From NCBI GenBank assembly GCA_017861315.1, contig JAGFXP010000006.1, forward strand, positions 31,139 through 95,138: 64,000 bases of DNA, read 5' to 3'. This document shows, one piece after another, positions 26,738 to 34,967 of this stretch. The stretch's first letter is position 1; each line of letters opens with the position of its first letter. The DNA comes from Bacillota bacterium. GTDB taxonomy: Bacteria > Bacillota > Clostridia > Clostridiales > Clostridiaceae. Below the pieces are notes generated by a model. That model saw nothing but the letters and a program-made list of their open reading frames with translations. It ran no database searches and was not told the DNA's origin. A program made the translations under genes and the position numbers.

Positions 26738-28102
26738 ATGTTCTATAATGCAAAAACGGTAAAACACACTGTTTCAATAGCTCTTCCCGCAGTTGGAGAG
26801 ATGGTTCTGTACATGATGCTCTGGGTGTTCGACACCATGATGGTCGGCATCTACGGGGGCAACAAGGCGGTAAGCACGGTGGGCATCTGCTCCGAGGTGC
26901 TCTACATCACTCTCAACATATTCATAATTGCAGGCGTATCGGTAAGCATAGTCTCTCTGGTGGCCAGAAGCATCGGATCAAGGAAGGTCAAATACGCGGA
27001 GGAGTATGCCACTTTGGGACTGGCGGCAGGCACGCTGCTCTCTCTTGCACTCTTCCTGACAATCTATTCATTCTCAGGCGGGATACTGCGGCTTGCCGGC
27101 GCAGACGAGGATCTAATCCGCTACGGTATAATATACCTCAGAACAGCATCGGTTGGCATGTTCTTCTATATGATAATGTGCGTTCTGAACGGCATACTCA
27201 GGGGATACGGCAATACAAAAACTCCCCTTTTGGCATCCGTGATAGTCAATATCGTAAACCTTGCGCTTGACTGGATCCTCATCTTCGGCCGCTTCGGCTT
27301 TCCGGAACTCGGCATTAAGGGTGCAGCTATAGCTACATCGTTTGCACAGATTATGGGCTTCTTTTTTATCGTCTCCTATGTATGGAGAAAATCCGAAGTC
27401 AAGCCGCGCGCAAGGTACCTCCTGCATTTCAATCCCGACAGGCTTAAGGTCCTGGTCAGGCTTTCCATCCCCTCGGGACTTCAGGAAGGAGCTGTGGGCG
27501 GTTCCAGGCTTGTCAGCGCCTTCATGATAATGCACCTGGGGACCGTCTCCTTTGCAGCCAACCAGATAGCGACGACACTGGAATCGGTCTCCTTCATGCC
27601 CGGTTGGGGTTTCGCCATTGCGGCCACAACCCTTGTCGGCCTCAAGGTCGGAGAAGATGATATGAGCAAGGCGAAGGAGTATGCATTCACCTGCGCAGCG
27701 CTGGGCACGGGACTCATGACTCTGTGCTCACTCCTGTTCCTGTTTTTTCCGCATTCGCTGGTCAGCCTGTTTATAAGCCAGAGCGAAGCCCAGGTAATTT
27801 CCCTGGGTGCGGTGTGCCTTATGGTCGCCGCCGTGGAGCAGCCTTTCATGGCTGTGGCGATGATACTGGGCGGAGCCCTGAAGGGTTCAGGCGACACAAG
27901 GACACCTTTCCTGGTTTCGCTAGTTTCCGGCTGGGGCATAAGGATACCGCTGGCTTATTACGCCATCTTCCACTTGAAGCTGCCCGTCACGTACATCTGG
28001 TGGATAACCGCTTTTCAGTGGATTTTCGAGGCCGCCGCTATCATGCTGCTTTTTAACCGCAGCATGAAAAAATACGCTATTGCAAATAAAATTGAACAGT
28101 GA
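26738..28102 (+). CDS. MATE-family efflux transporter
   Basis: This 454-residue polytopic protein of the MATE family has twelve expected membrane segments and exports drugs or metabolites in exchange for Na+ or H+. Family phrases include ALPAVGEMVLYMMLWVFDTMMVG near the start, GILRGYGNTKTP and its second-half counterpart GALKGSGDTRTPFLVS. The ATG at 26738 (MFYNAKTVKH) is seven bases behind GGAGG. It heads a plus-strand group with two small unknown genes and rluF. Confidence 0.92.
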   Translation: MFYNAKTVKHTVSIALPAVGEMVLYMMLWVFDTMMVGIYGGNKAVSTVGICSEVLYITLNIFIIAGVSVSIVSLVARSIGSRKVKYAEEYATLGLAAGTLLSLALFLTIYSFSGGILRLAGADEDLIRYGIIYLRTASVGMFFYMIMCVLNGILRGYGNTKTPLLASVIVNIVNLALDWILIFGRFGFPELGIKGAAIATSFAQIMGFFFIVSYVWRKSEVKPRARYLLHFNPDRLKVLVRLSIPSGLQEGAVGGSRLVSAFMIMHLGTVSFAANQIATTLESVSFMPGWGFAIAATTLVGLKVGEDDMSKAKEYAFTCAALGTGLMTLCSLLFLFFPHSLVSLFISQSEAQVISLGAVCLMVAAVEQPFMAVAMILGGALKGSGDTRTPFLVSLVSGWGIRIPLAYYAIFHLKLPVTYIWWITAFQWIFEAAAIMLLFNRSMKKYAIANKIEQ

Positions 28103-28142
28103 TACCATAGATGCTGGAATAAAAATATTCGGGAGGACAAGG

Positions 28143-28385
28143 ATGACCATAAGGGAAATAATGCAGTACATCGAGAGTGAGTATTCTGTGATAAATGACA
28201 CGCATTGTGAAATATGCGGAGGAAATTTCTTTGCAGAAGAATTGACAATAGACATCGTTGACGGCGTACCCTATGACGTATGCGACTGCGTATGCAGCAG
28301 CTGCGGAAGCACGAAGACATTTGAATTCTTCGCACCGTTTTTCGACAAGAATACAATGGATAACATTAAAAAAAATCTTAATTAA
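28143..28385 (+). CDS. Small Cys-rich hypothetical protein
   Basis: I do not recognise this 80-residue protein. It has two Cys pairs, CEIC and CDCVCSSC, that could bind zinc, and an acidic N-terminus (TIREIMQYIESEY). The ATG at 28143 follows GGGAGGACAAGG, in agreement with a start inside the longer frame. It lies 40 bases after the MATE gene and just upstream of another small gene, probably in one transcript. Confidence 0.7.
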   Translation: MTIREIMQYIESEYSVINDTHCEICGGNFFAEELTIDIVDGVPYDVCDCVCSSCGSTKTFEFFAPFFDKNTMDNIKKNLN

Positions 28386-28397
28386 AGGAGTTTTTTT

Positions 28398-28586
28398 ATG
28401 AAGGAAATAAATCTCATAGCAGCCCAGAAGGACATAGAAGACGCTCTATCAGCCATAGAGACAATGGAGGAAATCCTTAAGAACGAAACACCATCAAAGG
28501 ATTCAATAAAAGAGAAATTCGTTTTTCTGTCGGGAAAGGTCCAGCAGCTAGAGAACATATTGAAAGAAGAAGGCATCCTGGATTAA
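28398..28586 (+). CDS. Small helical hypothetical protein
   Basis: This 62-residue protein of unknown function is predicted to be nearly all helix from its composition (DIEDALSAIETMEEILKNE, then GKVQQLENILKEE). It is likely a coiled coil. A clear AAGGAG lies eight bases before the ATG. It sits between the Cys-rich gene and rluF. Confidence 0.7.
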   Translation: MKEINLIAAQKDIEDALSAIETMEEILKNETPSKDSIKEKFVFLSGKVQQLENILKEEGILD

Positions 28587-28651
28587 ACCCGGGCTGCCTC
28601 TTTTATTAATCAAATTCACTCAGCAAATCAGCATCGAAAGGAGCAGTCCAC

Positions 28652-29419
28652 TTGAGCAAGAACAATATCATCAAACACACTGACGAAAAAGACGAAGTGA
28701 GGATAAATAAATATTTGAGCGACAAGGGCCTCTGCTCCAGGCGCGAGGCCGACAGGCTCATAGCACAGGGAAGAGTCAGGATCAACGGAAAGGCGGCCGA
28801 GATGGGCTCCAGGGTCGGCAGCGGCGACACGGTCTTTCTGGACAACAAACAGGTTTCTGCCGCGCCGGAATCCAGGGTATACATGGCCTTCAATAAGCCT
28901 GTGGGCATAACCTGCACCACGGACAGGACTATTCGCGGCAATATTGTGGACTATATAAATTATCCACAGAGGATTTTTCACGTCGGCAGGCTCGACAAGG
29001 ATTCTGAGGGCCTGATCCTTATGACAAACGACGGGGACATAGTTAACAAGATCCTCAGGGCTTCAAACAACCACGAAAAAGAATATATAGTGACTGTGGA
29101 CAATCCTGTGACCGGCGATTTCCTTAAGAATATGTCTTCGGGGGTACCTATCCTGGACACTGTTACGAAACCATGCACTGTGGATAGAATAAGCAAGCAC
29201 GTTTTCAGAATAATACTGACGCAGGGCCTGAACCGCCAGATCCGCAGAATGTGCGCATTCCTGGGCTATAAGGTTGTAAAGCTCAAAAGGATCAGGATAA
29301 TGAACATAAACCTTGGCGACCTTCCTTCCGGCAAGTGGCGGTACCTCACAGAAAGCGAGCTCAGCACGCTCAATTCCCTCATATCCACATCTTCAAAAAC
29401 TCACGATGCCTCTAATTAG
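28652..29419 (+). CDS. rluF: 23S rRNA pseudouridine synthase (RluF type)
   Basis: This 255-residue protein has an N-terminal S4 RNA-binding domain (INKYLSDKGLCSRREADRLI). Its RsuA/RluF-type catalytic domain includes the active Asp in GRLDKDSEGL, plus NKPVGITCTTD and GLNRQIRRMC. The match to RluF through NHEKEYIVTVDNPVTGDFL is good, though RluB/RluE paralogs are similar. The start is a TTG at 28652, eight bases behind GGAG; no ATG occurs near the expected start. Confidence 0.9.
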   Translation: MSKNNIIKHTDEKDEVRINKYLSDKGLCSRREADRLIAQGRVRINGKAAEMGSRVGSGDTVFLDNKQVSAAPESRVYMAFNKPVGITCTTDRTIRGNIVDYINYPQRIFHVGRLDKDSEGLILMTNDGDIVNKILRASNNHEKEYIVTVDNPVTGDFLKNMSSGVPILDTVTKPCTVDRISKHVFRIILTQGLNRQIRRMCAFLGYKVVKLKRIRIMNINLGDLPSGKWRYLTESELSTLNSLISTSSKTHDASN

Positions 29420-29425
29420 GGCATC
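29405..29425 (+). terminator. Terminator of the MATE-rluF group
   Basis: The stem GATGCC(T)/(G)GGCATC with a short AT loop is followed by TTTTTTATTTT. It overlaps the rluF stop region. Confidence 0.8.
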
Positions 29426-29447
29426 TTTTTTATTTTCCATTTCAGGC

Positions 29448-29705
29448 TGTGTATAAGTTGTTAGCTTTAGGGTATAATTGCAGACAACAGCCTCATAACA
29501 GTTTCTAAATAATCATCATTATTAATAAGACCCTTAGTTACCAACATTATCCACAGCTTTCCTGTTGGCAACTTGTGAAATCAATGTTAATTTCATAAGT
29601 TTACATGAAAAATGCATCCTTTTCCACTCACTTTTTTGAATTTTTGCATTATGTTATTTAATTTTGTGCACACTGTCCACAGAATTGTTAATAACATGTG
29701 CATAA
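29448..29705. promoter_or_regulatory. AT-rich noncoding patch with three perfect DnaA-box 9-mers
   Basis: Between rluF and ispF (about 325 bp with no gene) the consensus TTATNCACA occurs at 29547-29555 (plus), 29448-29456 (minus, TTATACACA) and 29697-29705 (minus, TTATGCACA). Near-matches such as CTGTCCACA also occur. A fourth perfect box lies in rluF (28960-28968). The patch is AT-rich. A -10-like TATAAT at 29721-29726 probably serves ispF. Confidence 0.55.
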
Positions 29706-29750
29706 CCTTCGGATATCTAGTATAATAGTAGCGAGATGGAGGTTGATAAC

Positions 29751-30224
29751 ATGAGAATAGGTATAGGTTACGATGTTCATAAACTTGTTGAGGACAGGGC
29801 TTTAATACTGGGAGGCGAGAATATCCCCTACGAAAGAGGGCTGCTCGGCCATTCCGATGCGGATGTTCTCATACACGCCATCATGGACGCACTGCTCGGC
29901 GCTGCGGCCCTGGGCGACATAGGCAAGCACTTCCCCGACAGCGACAAGAGGTATTCAGGCATTTCCAGCATTCTCCTTCTTAAGAACGTTGGCGGGCTCC
30001 TTGAGTCAAAGAACTACAGGGTAGTTAACATCGACTCTGTCATAATTGCCCAGAAACCTAAGATGGCGCCTTTCATCCAGCAGATGAGGCTCAATATTGC
30101 AGAAGCGCTGAATCTCGAAGTTGACCAGGTATCTGTGAAAGCTACCACAGAGGAAGGCCTGGGATTTACAGGACGCTCCGAGGGCATTTCTTCACAGAGC
30201 GTATGTCTCCTGGAAAAGATATAA
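29751..30224 (+). CDS. ispF: 2-C-methyl-D-erythritol 2,4-cyclodiphosphate synthase
   Basis: IspF makes the cyclodiphosphate intermediate of the MEP isoprenoid pathway. This 157-residue protein has metal and substrate motifs GYDVHKL (Asp, His), [26 protein letters not shown] (cut here into its DADV and HA parts), HFPDSD and [17 protein letters not shown] ending. The ATG at 29751 ([10 protein letters not shown]) is eight bases behind GGAGG. It stands alone, with no ispD next to it. Confidence 0.96.
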   Translation: MRIGIGYDVHKLVEDRALILGGENIPYERGLLGHSDADVLIHAIMDALLGAAALGDIGKHFPDSDKRYSGISSILLLKNVGGLLESKNYRVVNIDSVIIAQKPKMAPFIQQMRLNIAEALNLEVDQVSVKATTEEGLGFTGRSEGISSQSVCLLEKI

Positions 30225-30232
30225 TAAAAACC

Positions 30233-30270
30233 AAACCCGCAAACATTTTATTTGCAATGTTTGCGGGTTT
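30233..30270. terminator. Bidirectional terminator between ispF and the OTC gene
   Basis: A 15-bp perfect stem (AAACCCGCAAACATT and complement) with an 8-base loop is followed by CTCTTTTTCT on the plus strand. It lies between two convergent genes. Confidence 0.88.
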
Positions 30271-30280
30271 CTCTTTTTCT

Positions 30281-31282
30281 CTATTCCTGTCCCAGCGTTG
30301 CCACCATTACAGCCTTTATTGTGTGAAGCCTGTTCTCAGCCTCATCGAAAACGGTTGAGTATTTGCTTTCGAAAACCTCATCCGTAACCTCTATGCCGTC
30401 CAGACCGAATCTCTCGAATATGTCCTTTCCTACCTTGGTATTTGTATCGTGGAACGCAGGCAGGCAGTGGCAGAACAGCACATTCTCGTTCTTGGTGGCT
30501 TCAATCATCGACATATTGACCTGGTATGGAAGGAATTGCTTTATTCTGCTCTCCCAGGCCTCGTAAGGATCACCCATGGTTACCCATACGCCTGTGTATA
30601 TAACATCCAATCCAAGAACGCCTTCTTTGACATCGTCAGTCAGCTTGATTGTCGCTCCCGTCTCCTTAGCAACAGCTTTGCATTTTTCCAGCAGATCGCC
30701 ATCAGGGAAAAACTCCTTTGGTCCGACAAGCGTGAAATCCATGCCCATCTTCACAGCACCGATCATCATTGCGTTTGACATGTTGCTCTTGCCGCTTCCT
30801 ATATATGCGAATTTGATTTCGTTAAGAGGCTTGTCTGTGTGCTCCATTATTGTAAGGAAGTTTGCCAGAACCTGCGTTGGATGATCGTAATCGGTAAGTC
30901 CGTTCCATACGGGCACTCCGGCATATTTTGCCAAATCCTCTACAGTCTCCTGGTCGAATCCCCTGTATTCAATAGCGTCATACATCCTCCCCAAAACTCT
31001 CGCAGTGTCCTTAACAGTCTCCTTTTTATTCAACTGGCTGCCAGTGGGTCCAAGATATGTCGTATGCGCACCCTGGTCATATGCTCCTACTTCGAAGGCA
31101 CATCTTGTCCTGGTGGAATCCTTCTCGAATATCAATGCAATATTTTTGCCCTTCATGGTCTGCTTCTCTGTCCCCGCTTTTTTGTCCTTCTTCAATTTAG
31201 CCGCGAGATCGATATAGTATTTGATCTCCTCAGGTGTGAAATCAAGCAAGGTCAAGAAACTTCTATTTTTCAAACTCTCCAT
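30281..31282 (-). CDS. Ornithine carbamoyltransferase
   Basis: This 333-residue enzyme interconverts ornithine plus carbamoyl phosphate with citrulline. Signatures are the carbamoyl-phosphate loop STRTRC (in [14 protein letters not shown]), the HPTQ motif ([10 protein letters not shown]) and the ornithine-binding FCHCLPAFH. The ATG at 31282 (MESLKNRSF) is eight bases behind GAGG. The sequence could be biosynthetic ArgF or catabolic ArcB. No arcA or arcC lies nearby, and Stickland organisms often use the catabolic form. Candidate ARG-box sequences lie upstream. Confidence 0.93.
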   Translation of the reverse strand: MESLKNRSFLTLLDFTPEEIKYYIDLAAKLKKDKKAGTEKQTMKGKNIALIFEKDSTRTRCAFEVGAYDQGAHTTYLGPTGSQLNKKETVKDTARVLGRMYDAIEYRGFDQETVEDLAKYAGVPVWNGLTDYDHPTQVLANFLTIMEHTDKPLNEIKFAYIGSGKSNMSNAMMIGAVKMGMDFTLVGPKEFFPDGDLLEKCKAVAKETGATIKLTDDVKEGVLGLDVIYTGVWVTMGDPYEAWESRIKQFLPYQVNMSMIEATKNENVLFCHCLPAFHDTNTKVGKDIFERFGLDGIEVTDEVFESKYSTVFDEAENRLHTIKAVMVATLGQE

Positions 31283-31346
31283 AATAACTGCCTCCTCAGC
31301 GCATAGTGTATATCCAAATTTCATTTGCATTTATATTTATACTAGA

Positions 31347-31366
31347 AAATGAATATTTATACTATT
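31347..31366. promoter_or_regulatory. ARG-box-like site upstream of the OTC gene
   Basis: AATGAATATTTATACT resembles the arginine-repressor box TGAATWWWWATTCA with two mismatches. It lies about 65-85 bases upstream of the OTC start, in an AT-rich stretch with a second related half (TGCATTTATATTTATA). Confidence 0.4.
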
Positions 31367-31423
31367 TATTATAATACACTCTGAGAAATATGCAACCCCT
31401 TTTTTTGCTTCAGGTTAAAAATT

Positions 31424-32029
31424 CTAAATATTTTTGCTTTCGCATTCATAATCCTGTATTATCTGCTGTACAACCTTTTTGATCGCGCTGGCCTCACAAA
31501 TAAGCTCCATGACCGTGAGGAACACCTGTATCCTCTTCCTGTCCCCAGGGTCAAGGCCCAGCTCGTCTACGATGTTTACAAGCTTGTCCCTGTCAAAGGG
31601 CCTCTTTGCCAGGAAATCCTCTATGCTGTCCTTGTGGATATCCGAGAATATCTTATACGCCTTTTCCCAGGAAATAATGTCGTCAGTCCCGTCGTTGATT
31701 TTGTTGAACGCCAGGGCAAACACCTTTTTTATCTCCTCCGTTGTAAGTATTGGCCTCATGTAGCTCAAAAGGACAAGCTGTACAAGGTGCAGCTTCGTAT
31801 ATCCCCTTTTCTTTCCGTCCTCAGGCTTTGAAATGACCTCGCTCTTAATATAATTCTGCACTATGTTGTTTGTATATTTTTCGCCCTCGAATTTGTCATT
31901 GAGATAGTCGATCACCTGCGAAATGAACAGGTCGTACTTCGGCAGCTCTTCATAAGGCACTATATTATTTCTTGATATCCGGTCTGTTAATTCAGATATC
32001 TTGTCGATCCCTTGTTTTTCATCATCCAT
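31424..32029 (-). CDS. DUF1836-family protein
   Basis: This 201-residue protein of unknown function has the DUF1836 pattern. An N-terminal helix-turn-helix-like part (YTNNIVQNYIKSEVISKPEDG, shortened here to its core NYIKSEVISKP) is followed by KLHLVQLVLLSYMRPILTTEEIK as the central helical region. A DNA-binding role has been suggested for the family but is unproven. The ATG at 32029 (MDDEKQG) is behind GAGGTG. It is transcribed away from abrB. Confidence 0.75.
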   Translation of the reverse strand: MDDEKQGIDKISELTDRISRNNIVPYEELPKYDLFISQVIDYLNDKFEGEKYTNNIVQNYIKSEVISKPEDGKKRGYTKLHLVQLVLLSYMRPILTTEEIKKVFALAFNKINDGTDDIISWEKAYKIFSDIHKDSIEDFLAKRPFDRDKLVNIVDELGLDPGDRKRIQVFLTVMELICEASAIKKVVQQIIQDYECESKNI

Positions 32030-32132
32030 TGATATCACCTCAAGTATATTATAGGGTATCCCAAAACTCATTACAAGTTATCGCGAATCAAATAATTGAA
32101 AATACACAACTTAATCCACAAGATTCTGATTT

Positions 32133-32155
32133 TTATTCACAATTTCTGTGGATAA
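32133..32155. promoter_or_regulatory. Pair of DnaA-box 9-mers upstream of the DUF1836 gene
   Basis: TTATTCACA at 32133-32141 (plus) and TTATCCACA at 32147-32155 (minus) face each other. A one-mismatch copy (TAATCCACA) lies at about 32112. They sit in the roughly 470-bp gene-free region between the DUF1836 gene and abrB. Confidence 0.5.
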
Positions 32156-32344
32156 CATGCTTTTTTTCGACAGCGCCGGTTTTTTTGACATTTAATTCCT
32201 TTTTTATTCAAAGCAGGATTCAAAATTATGACATTCATAATTTTTTTACCTAAAATTTGCAAATTCAATGCCGTGCGCCTTCAAAGCCTTGATTTTCCTC
32301 ATCTTGTGTGGTATTGTAGAAATTTACTTTTTGGATAAATAATG

Positions 32345-32373
32345 TTGACTTATGCTAAATATGGTAGTATATT
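32345..32373 (+). promoter_or_regulatory. Upstream sigma-A promoter of abrB
   Basis: TTGACT (32345-32350) and TATATT (32368-32373) are spaced by 17 bases. It is the more distant of two promoters in front of abrB. Confidence 0.65.
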
Positions 32374-32425
32374 AACTTAAGATGGAATTCCAAAGAAAAA
32401 ATGTAAATGTGAAGACAAAAATATG

Positions 32426-32454
32426 TTGACTTTTAATGTCATATTTGTTACTAT
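32426..32454 (+). promoter_or_regulatory. Proximal sigma-A promoter of abrB
   Basis: TTGACT (32426-32431) and TACTAT (32449-32454) are spaced by 17 bases, about 50 bases before the abrB start. Confidence 0.65.
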
Positions 32455-32501
32455 TTTCTCAAGAATATGTCGAATATTGTAATATAAGGAGGTTTTACAT
32501 T

Positions 32502-32747
32502 ATGAAATCAACAGGTGTAGTTAGAAGAGTTGACGAACTAGGCAGAATAGTAATTCCTATAGAACTAAGAAGAACATTGGATATTGCAGAAAAAGACGCT
32601 TTAGAGATTTACGTGGACGGCGAACAGATAATACTTAAAAAATATGAACCTGCATGTATTTTCTGCGGGGATGCTAGAGATGTTACCAATTACAGGGGAA
32701 AGAACATCTGCAAAAAATGCATGAATGAATTGAAAACCGAAAAATAG
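32502..32747 (+). CDS. abrB: AbrB-family transition-state regulator with zinc-ribbon tail
   Basis: This 81-residue DNA-binding protein has the swapped-hairpin AbrB domain (STGVVRRVDELGRIVIPIEL). The C-terminal half has two Cys pairs, CIFC and CKKC, that could form a zinc ribbon. The ATG at 32502 follows AAGGAGG. AbrB proteins repress stationary-phase and sporulation genes. Two tandem sigma-A promoters precede the gene. In Bacillus abrB lies next to yabC and metS, as roughly here. Confidence 0.93.
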   Translation: MKSTGVVRRVDELGRIVIPIELRRTLDIAEKDALEIYVDGEQIILKKYEPACIFCGDARDVTNYRGKNICKKCMNELKTEK

Positions 32748-32752
32748 TATGC

Positions 32753-32798
32753 AAAATAAAGACCCGTCAGCCGTATTCAGCTGCCGGGTCCTTATTTT
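32753..32798. terminator. Terminator of abrB
   Basis: An imperfect but long stem (AAAATAA, GACCCG, CAGC and complements) with the loop CGTATTCA lies right after the abrB stop. It ends in TTATTTTG. Confidence 0.75.
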
Positions 32799-32809
32799 GC
32801 AAAAAAAAC

Positions 32810-32837
32810 AATAAGCACGGAATGCTCCATGCTTATT
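32810..32837 (-). terminator. Terminator of the NlpC/P60 gene
   Basis: An 8-bp stem (AATAAGCA and complement, extended by CGG pairing) is followed by a run of eight T on the minus strand, 23 bases after the stop. Confidence 0.75.
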
Positions 32838-32859
32838 TCGGATTCTAATTTTCAAATTA

Positions 32860-33888
32860 TTAGTATACTCTTCTTGCTCCGCTGTAGTCGCTTCTTGAGC
32901 TCAATGACGATATCTTGACTACATCGCCTGTTCTAGGGGCATGAATATAGCATCCGTTCCCTACATAGATACCTACGTGATGCGCAGGGCTTCCGAAGAA
33001 TACCAGATCTCCCGGCTGCAGGTTCGCTTTCGCTACAGAAGTTCCCACTCCCTGCTGTCCTGAAGCAGTTCTAGGAAGGCTTATGCCGAAATGCCTGAAT
33101 ACGTAGCAAGTGAAGCCTGAGCAGTCGAAAGTGCTCGGACCGTTTCCTCCCCATGCATAAGGTGTTCCGATGAAATTAGAAGCGTACGCGACTATCGCGC
33201 TGGATGAAACCGATGCCGCTCCTCTTGAAGGATCGTAGGTGGAAGCGCTTTCCCTGATTGTATTTACAGAGTTAACCGCTGTTGCCACAGTCTTGCTTGT
33301 GCCGTCTGCAACGTTAGCGTAGGTTTTCAGGCTGGCAAGCTTCTTGTCCAGATCTTTTTTATCACTATTTAAAGCAGTCAATTTCTCCTGGTTTTCCGAC
33401 TTGGTAGCTACTATCTTATCGTTCTTTGCCTGGAGATCTGCCTTTTTGCTATCCAATTCCGCTTTTGCGGCATTAAGTTCACTCATTACCTGCTGGTCAT
33501 ATGTAATAACTGTTTTAACAGCTTCAACCCTGGAGATGAAGTCACCTATCCCATCTGCCTCGAGAAGAACGCTTATGTACGAATTTGAGCCGCTCATATA
33601 CATGGCTCTAAGTCTGTCATTATAAAGGTCCTGCTGTTCAGAAAGCTTTTTCTCGGAAGCCTTAACTTCCTTTTCAACCTTAGCAATTTCTGTCTGTATC
33701 CCTTTTATTTCGCTTTGATTTTCCTCTATCTCTCTCATCACCGTTGATATCTGAGTGTCAAGCTTTTCGATTTCCTGCTCTATCTGCTGTTTTTGCTGTA
33801 AAGAAGTCGTAGGTGCGGCTAATGCAGTTCCGTTGATTGTCAATGCCATTATCACGGCAAGAACTGCGGCTTTAGTCTTTTTATTCAA
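32860..33888 (-). CDS. Secreted NlpC/P60 peptidoglycan hydrolase with coiled coil
   Basis: This 342-residue exported protein has a Sec signal (about 1-24, ending ALAA). A long PcsB-like coiled coil (28-200) is rich in Glu, Lys and Gln. The C-terminal NlpC/P60 cysteine peptidase domain has Cys in FDCSGFTCYVF, His in PAHHVGIYVG and a polar third residue in YIHAPRTG. Such enzymes cleave peptidoglycan stem peptides during growth or division. The start is a TTG at 33888, eight bases behind AAGGAGG. A promoter TTGAGA/TATAAT (33979-33984 and 33955-33960, spacing 18) lies upstream. Confidence 0.92.
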   Translation of the reverse strand: MNKKTKAAVLAVIMALTINGTALAAPTTSLQQKQQIEQEIEKLDTQISTVMREIEENQSEIKGIQTEIAKVEKEVKASEKKLSEQQDLYNDRLRAMYMSGSNSYISVLLEADGIGDFISRVEAVKTVITYDQQVMSELNAAKAELDSKKADLQAKNDKIVATKSENQEKLTALNSDKKDLDKKLASLKTYANVADGTSKTVATAVNSVNTIRESASTYDPSRGAASVSSSAIVAYASNFIGTPYAWGGNGPSTFDCSGFTCYVFRHFGISLPRTASGQQGVGTSVAKANLQPGDLVFFGSPAHHVGIYVGNGCYIHAPRTGDVVKISSLSSRSDYSGARRVY

Positions 33889-34098
33889 TTCTCGTACCTC
33901 CTTGTTTTCCGAATATCGCTGTTATTTACGGCCGGCTGAAAACCCGACGTTATAATTATAACACTAAATGACATTAAATCTCAACTTAAACCGGGATATT
34001 TTATCAATTCTTCATGAATCAGGTGTTATTTTTGCAAATTCAGCCTGCATTTTTTATATGTTTTTGATGATTTGATAATTCAAACAGGTATATTTCAA

Positions 34099-34947
34099 TT
34101 ATTCGATTTCGGTGGAATATTTGTACACTTCGGATTTTGGCATATTCCTGTCGGAGGAAACCTGCTTTATTGACTCCTTTTTGCTGCGACCCTGATTCAT
34201 GTAGCTTATAATATGCTCCTCTATGGTCAGGCTTTCCCATTCGGCCTTCTTTTCCTGCCGGATTTCCTCTTCGCTCTTGCCTCTGATAACGAGCACAATT
34301 TCGCCCTTGATCTGCTTTGAGCCAAAATGCTCGGCAGCTTCGCTGATTTTGCCTCTGAATATCTCTTCATGAAGCTTGGTCAATTCCCTGCACACTGCCA
34401 TCTCCCTGTTGCCGAGAGCTTCGAGGAGATACGCCAGTGACTCGAGAAGCCTGTGAGGCGCCTCGTACATTATCAGAGTCTCGCGCCTGTCTCCGATCTC
34501 TCCCACAAATTTTTTCCTGTCCTTTGTTTCCCTTGGAAAGAATCCGAGGAACATAAACCTGTCGGTGTCGAGCCCGGAGTATACAAGCGCAGTAGTCACA
34601 GCGGTCGCTCCCGGAAGCACGACGAAATCTATCTGCTCCTCGATGCACTTCTTGATTATGACGCTTCCCGGATCAGATATTCCGGGAGTTCCCGCATCGC
34701 TCACGAGCGCTATGTCCTTGCCCTCCCTTAGAAGCTCTAATATGCTCTCGCTCTTGTTCTGCTCATTGAACTTGTGATAGCTCACCAGCGGCTTTTTTAT
34801 ATTGAAATGGTTTAACAGCTTAAGGCTCTGCCTGGTGTCCTCCGCAGCAACAAGATCTGCAGCCTCCAGAACCTCCAGGGCCCTTAGCGTTATGTCTTTC
34901 AGATTTCCTATGGGGGTAGGTACAACGTAGAGGGTACCGTATTTCAT
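34099..34947 (-). CDS. rsmI: 16S rRNA (C1402-2'-O) methyltransferase
   Basis: RsmI (YabC) methylates C1402 of 16S rRNA. The 282-residue tetrapyrrole-methylase-fold protein shows LYVVPTPIGNLKDITLRAL at the start, EDTR, VSDAGTPGISDPG and LPGATAVTTAL. The C-terminal extension (EHIISYMNQGRSKKESIKQ) is typical of RsmI. It begins 20 bases after the trmN6-type gene. Confidence 0.96.
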   Translation of the reverse strand: MKYGTLYVVPTPIGNLKDITLRALEVLEAADLVAAEDTRQSLKLLNHFNIKKPLVSYHKFNEQNKSESILELLREGKDIALVSDAGTPGISDPGSVIIKKCIEEQIDFVVLPGATAVTTALVYSGLDTDRFMFLGFFPRETKDRKKFVGEIGDRRETLIMYEAPHRLLESLAYLLEALGNREMAVCRELTKLHEEIFRGKISEAAEHFGSKQIKGEIVLVIRGKSEEEIRQEKKAEWESLTIEEHIISYMNQGRSKKESIKQVSSDRNMPKSEVYKYSTEIE

Positions 34948-34967
34948 AAATCTCTCTCCAATTCAAC

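Noticed and set aside
29426..29750. Chromosomal replication origin
   Set aside because: DnaA boxes and AT-richness fit, but dnaA/dnaN are absent and gene strands to the right do not switch as expected at an origin.
30281..31282. Arginine deiminase pathway operon
   Set aside because: Only the OTC gene is present; no arcA, arcC or arcD nearby, so catabolic use is not shown.
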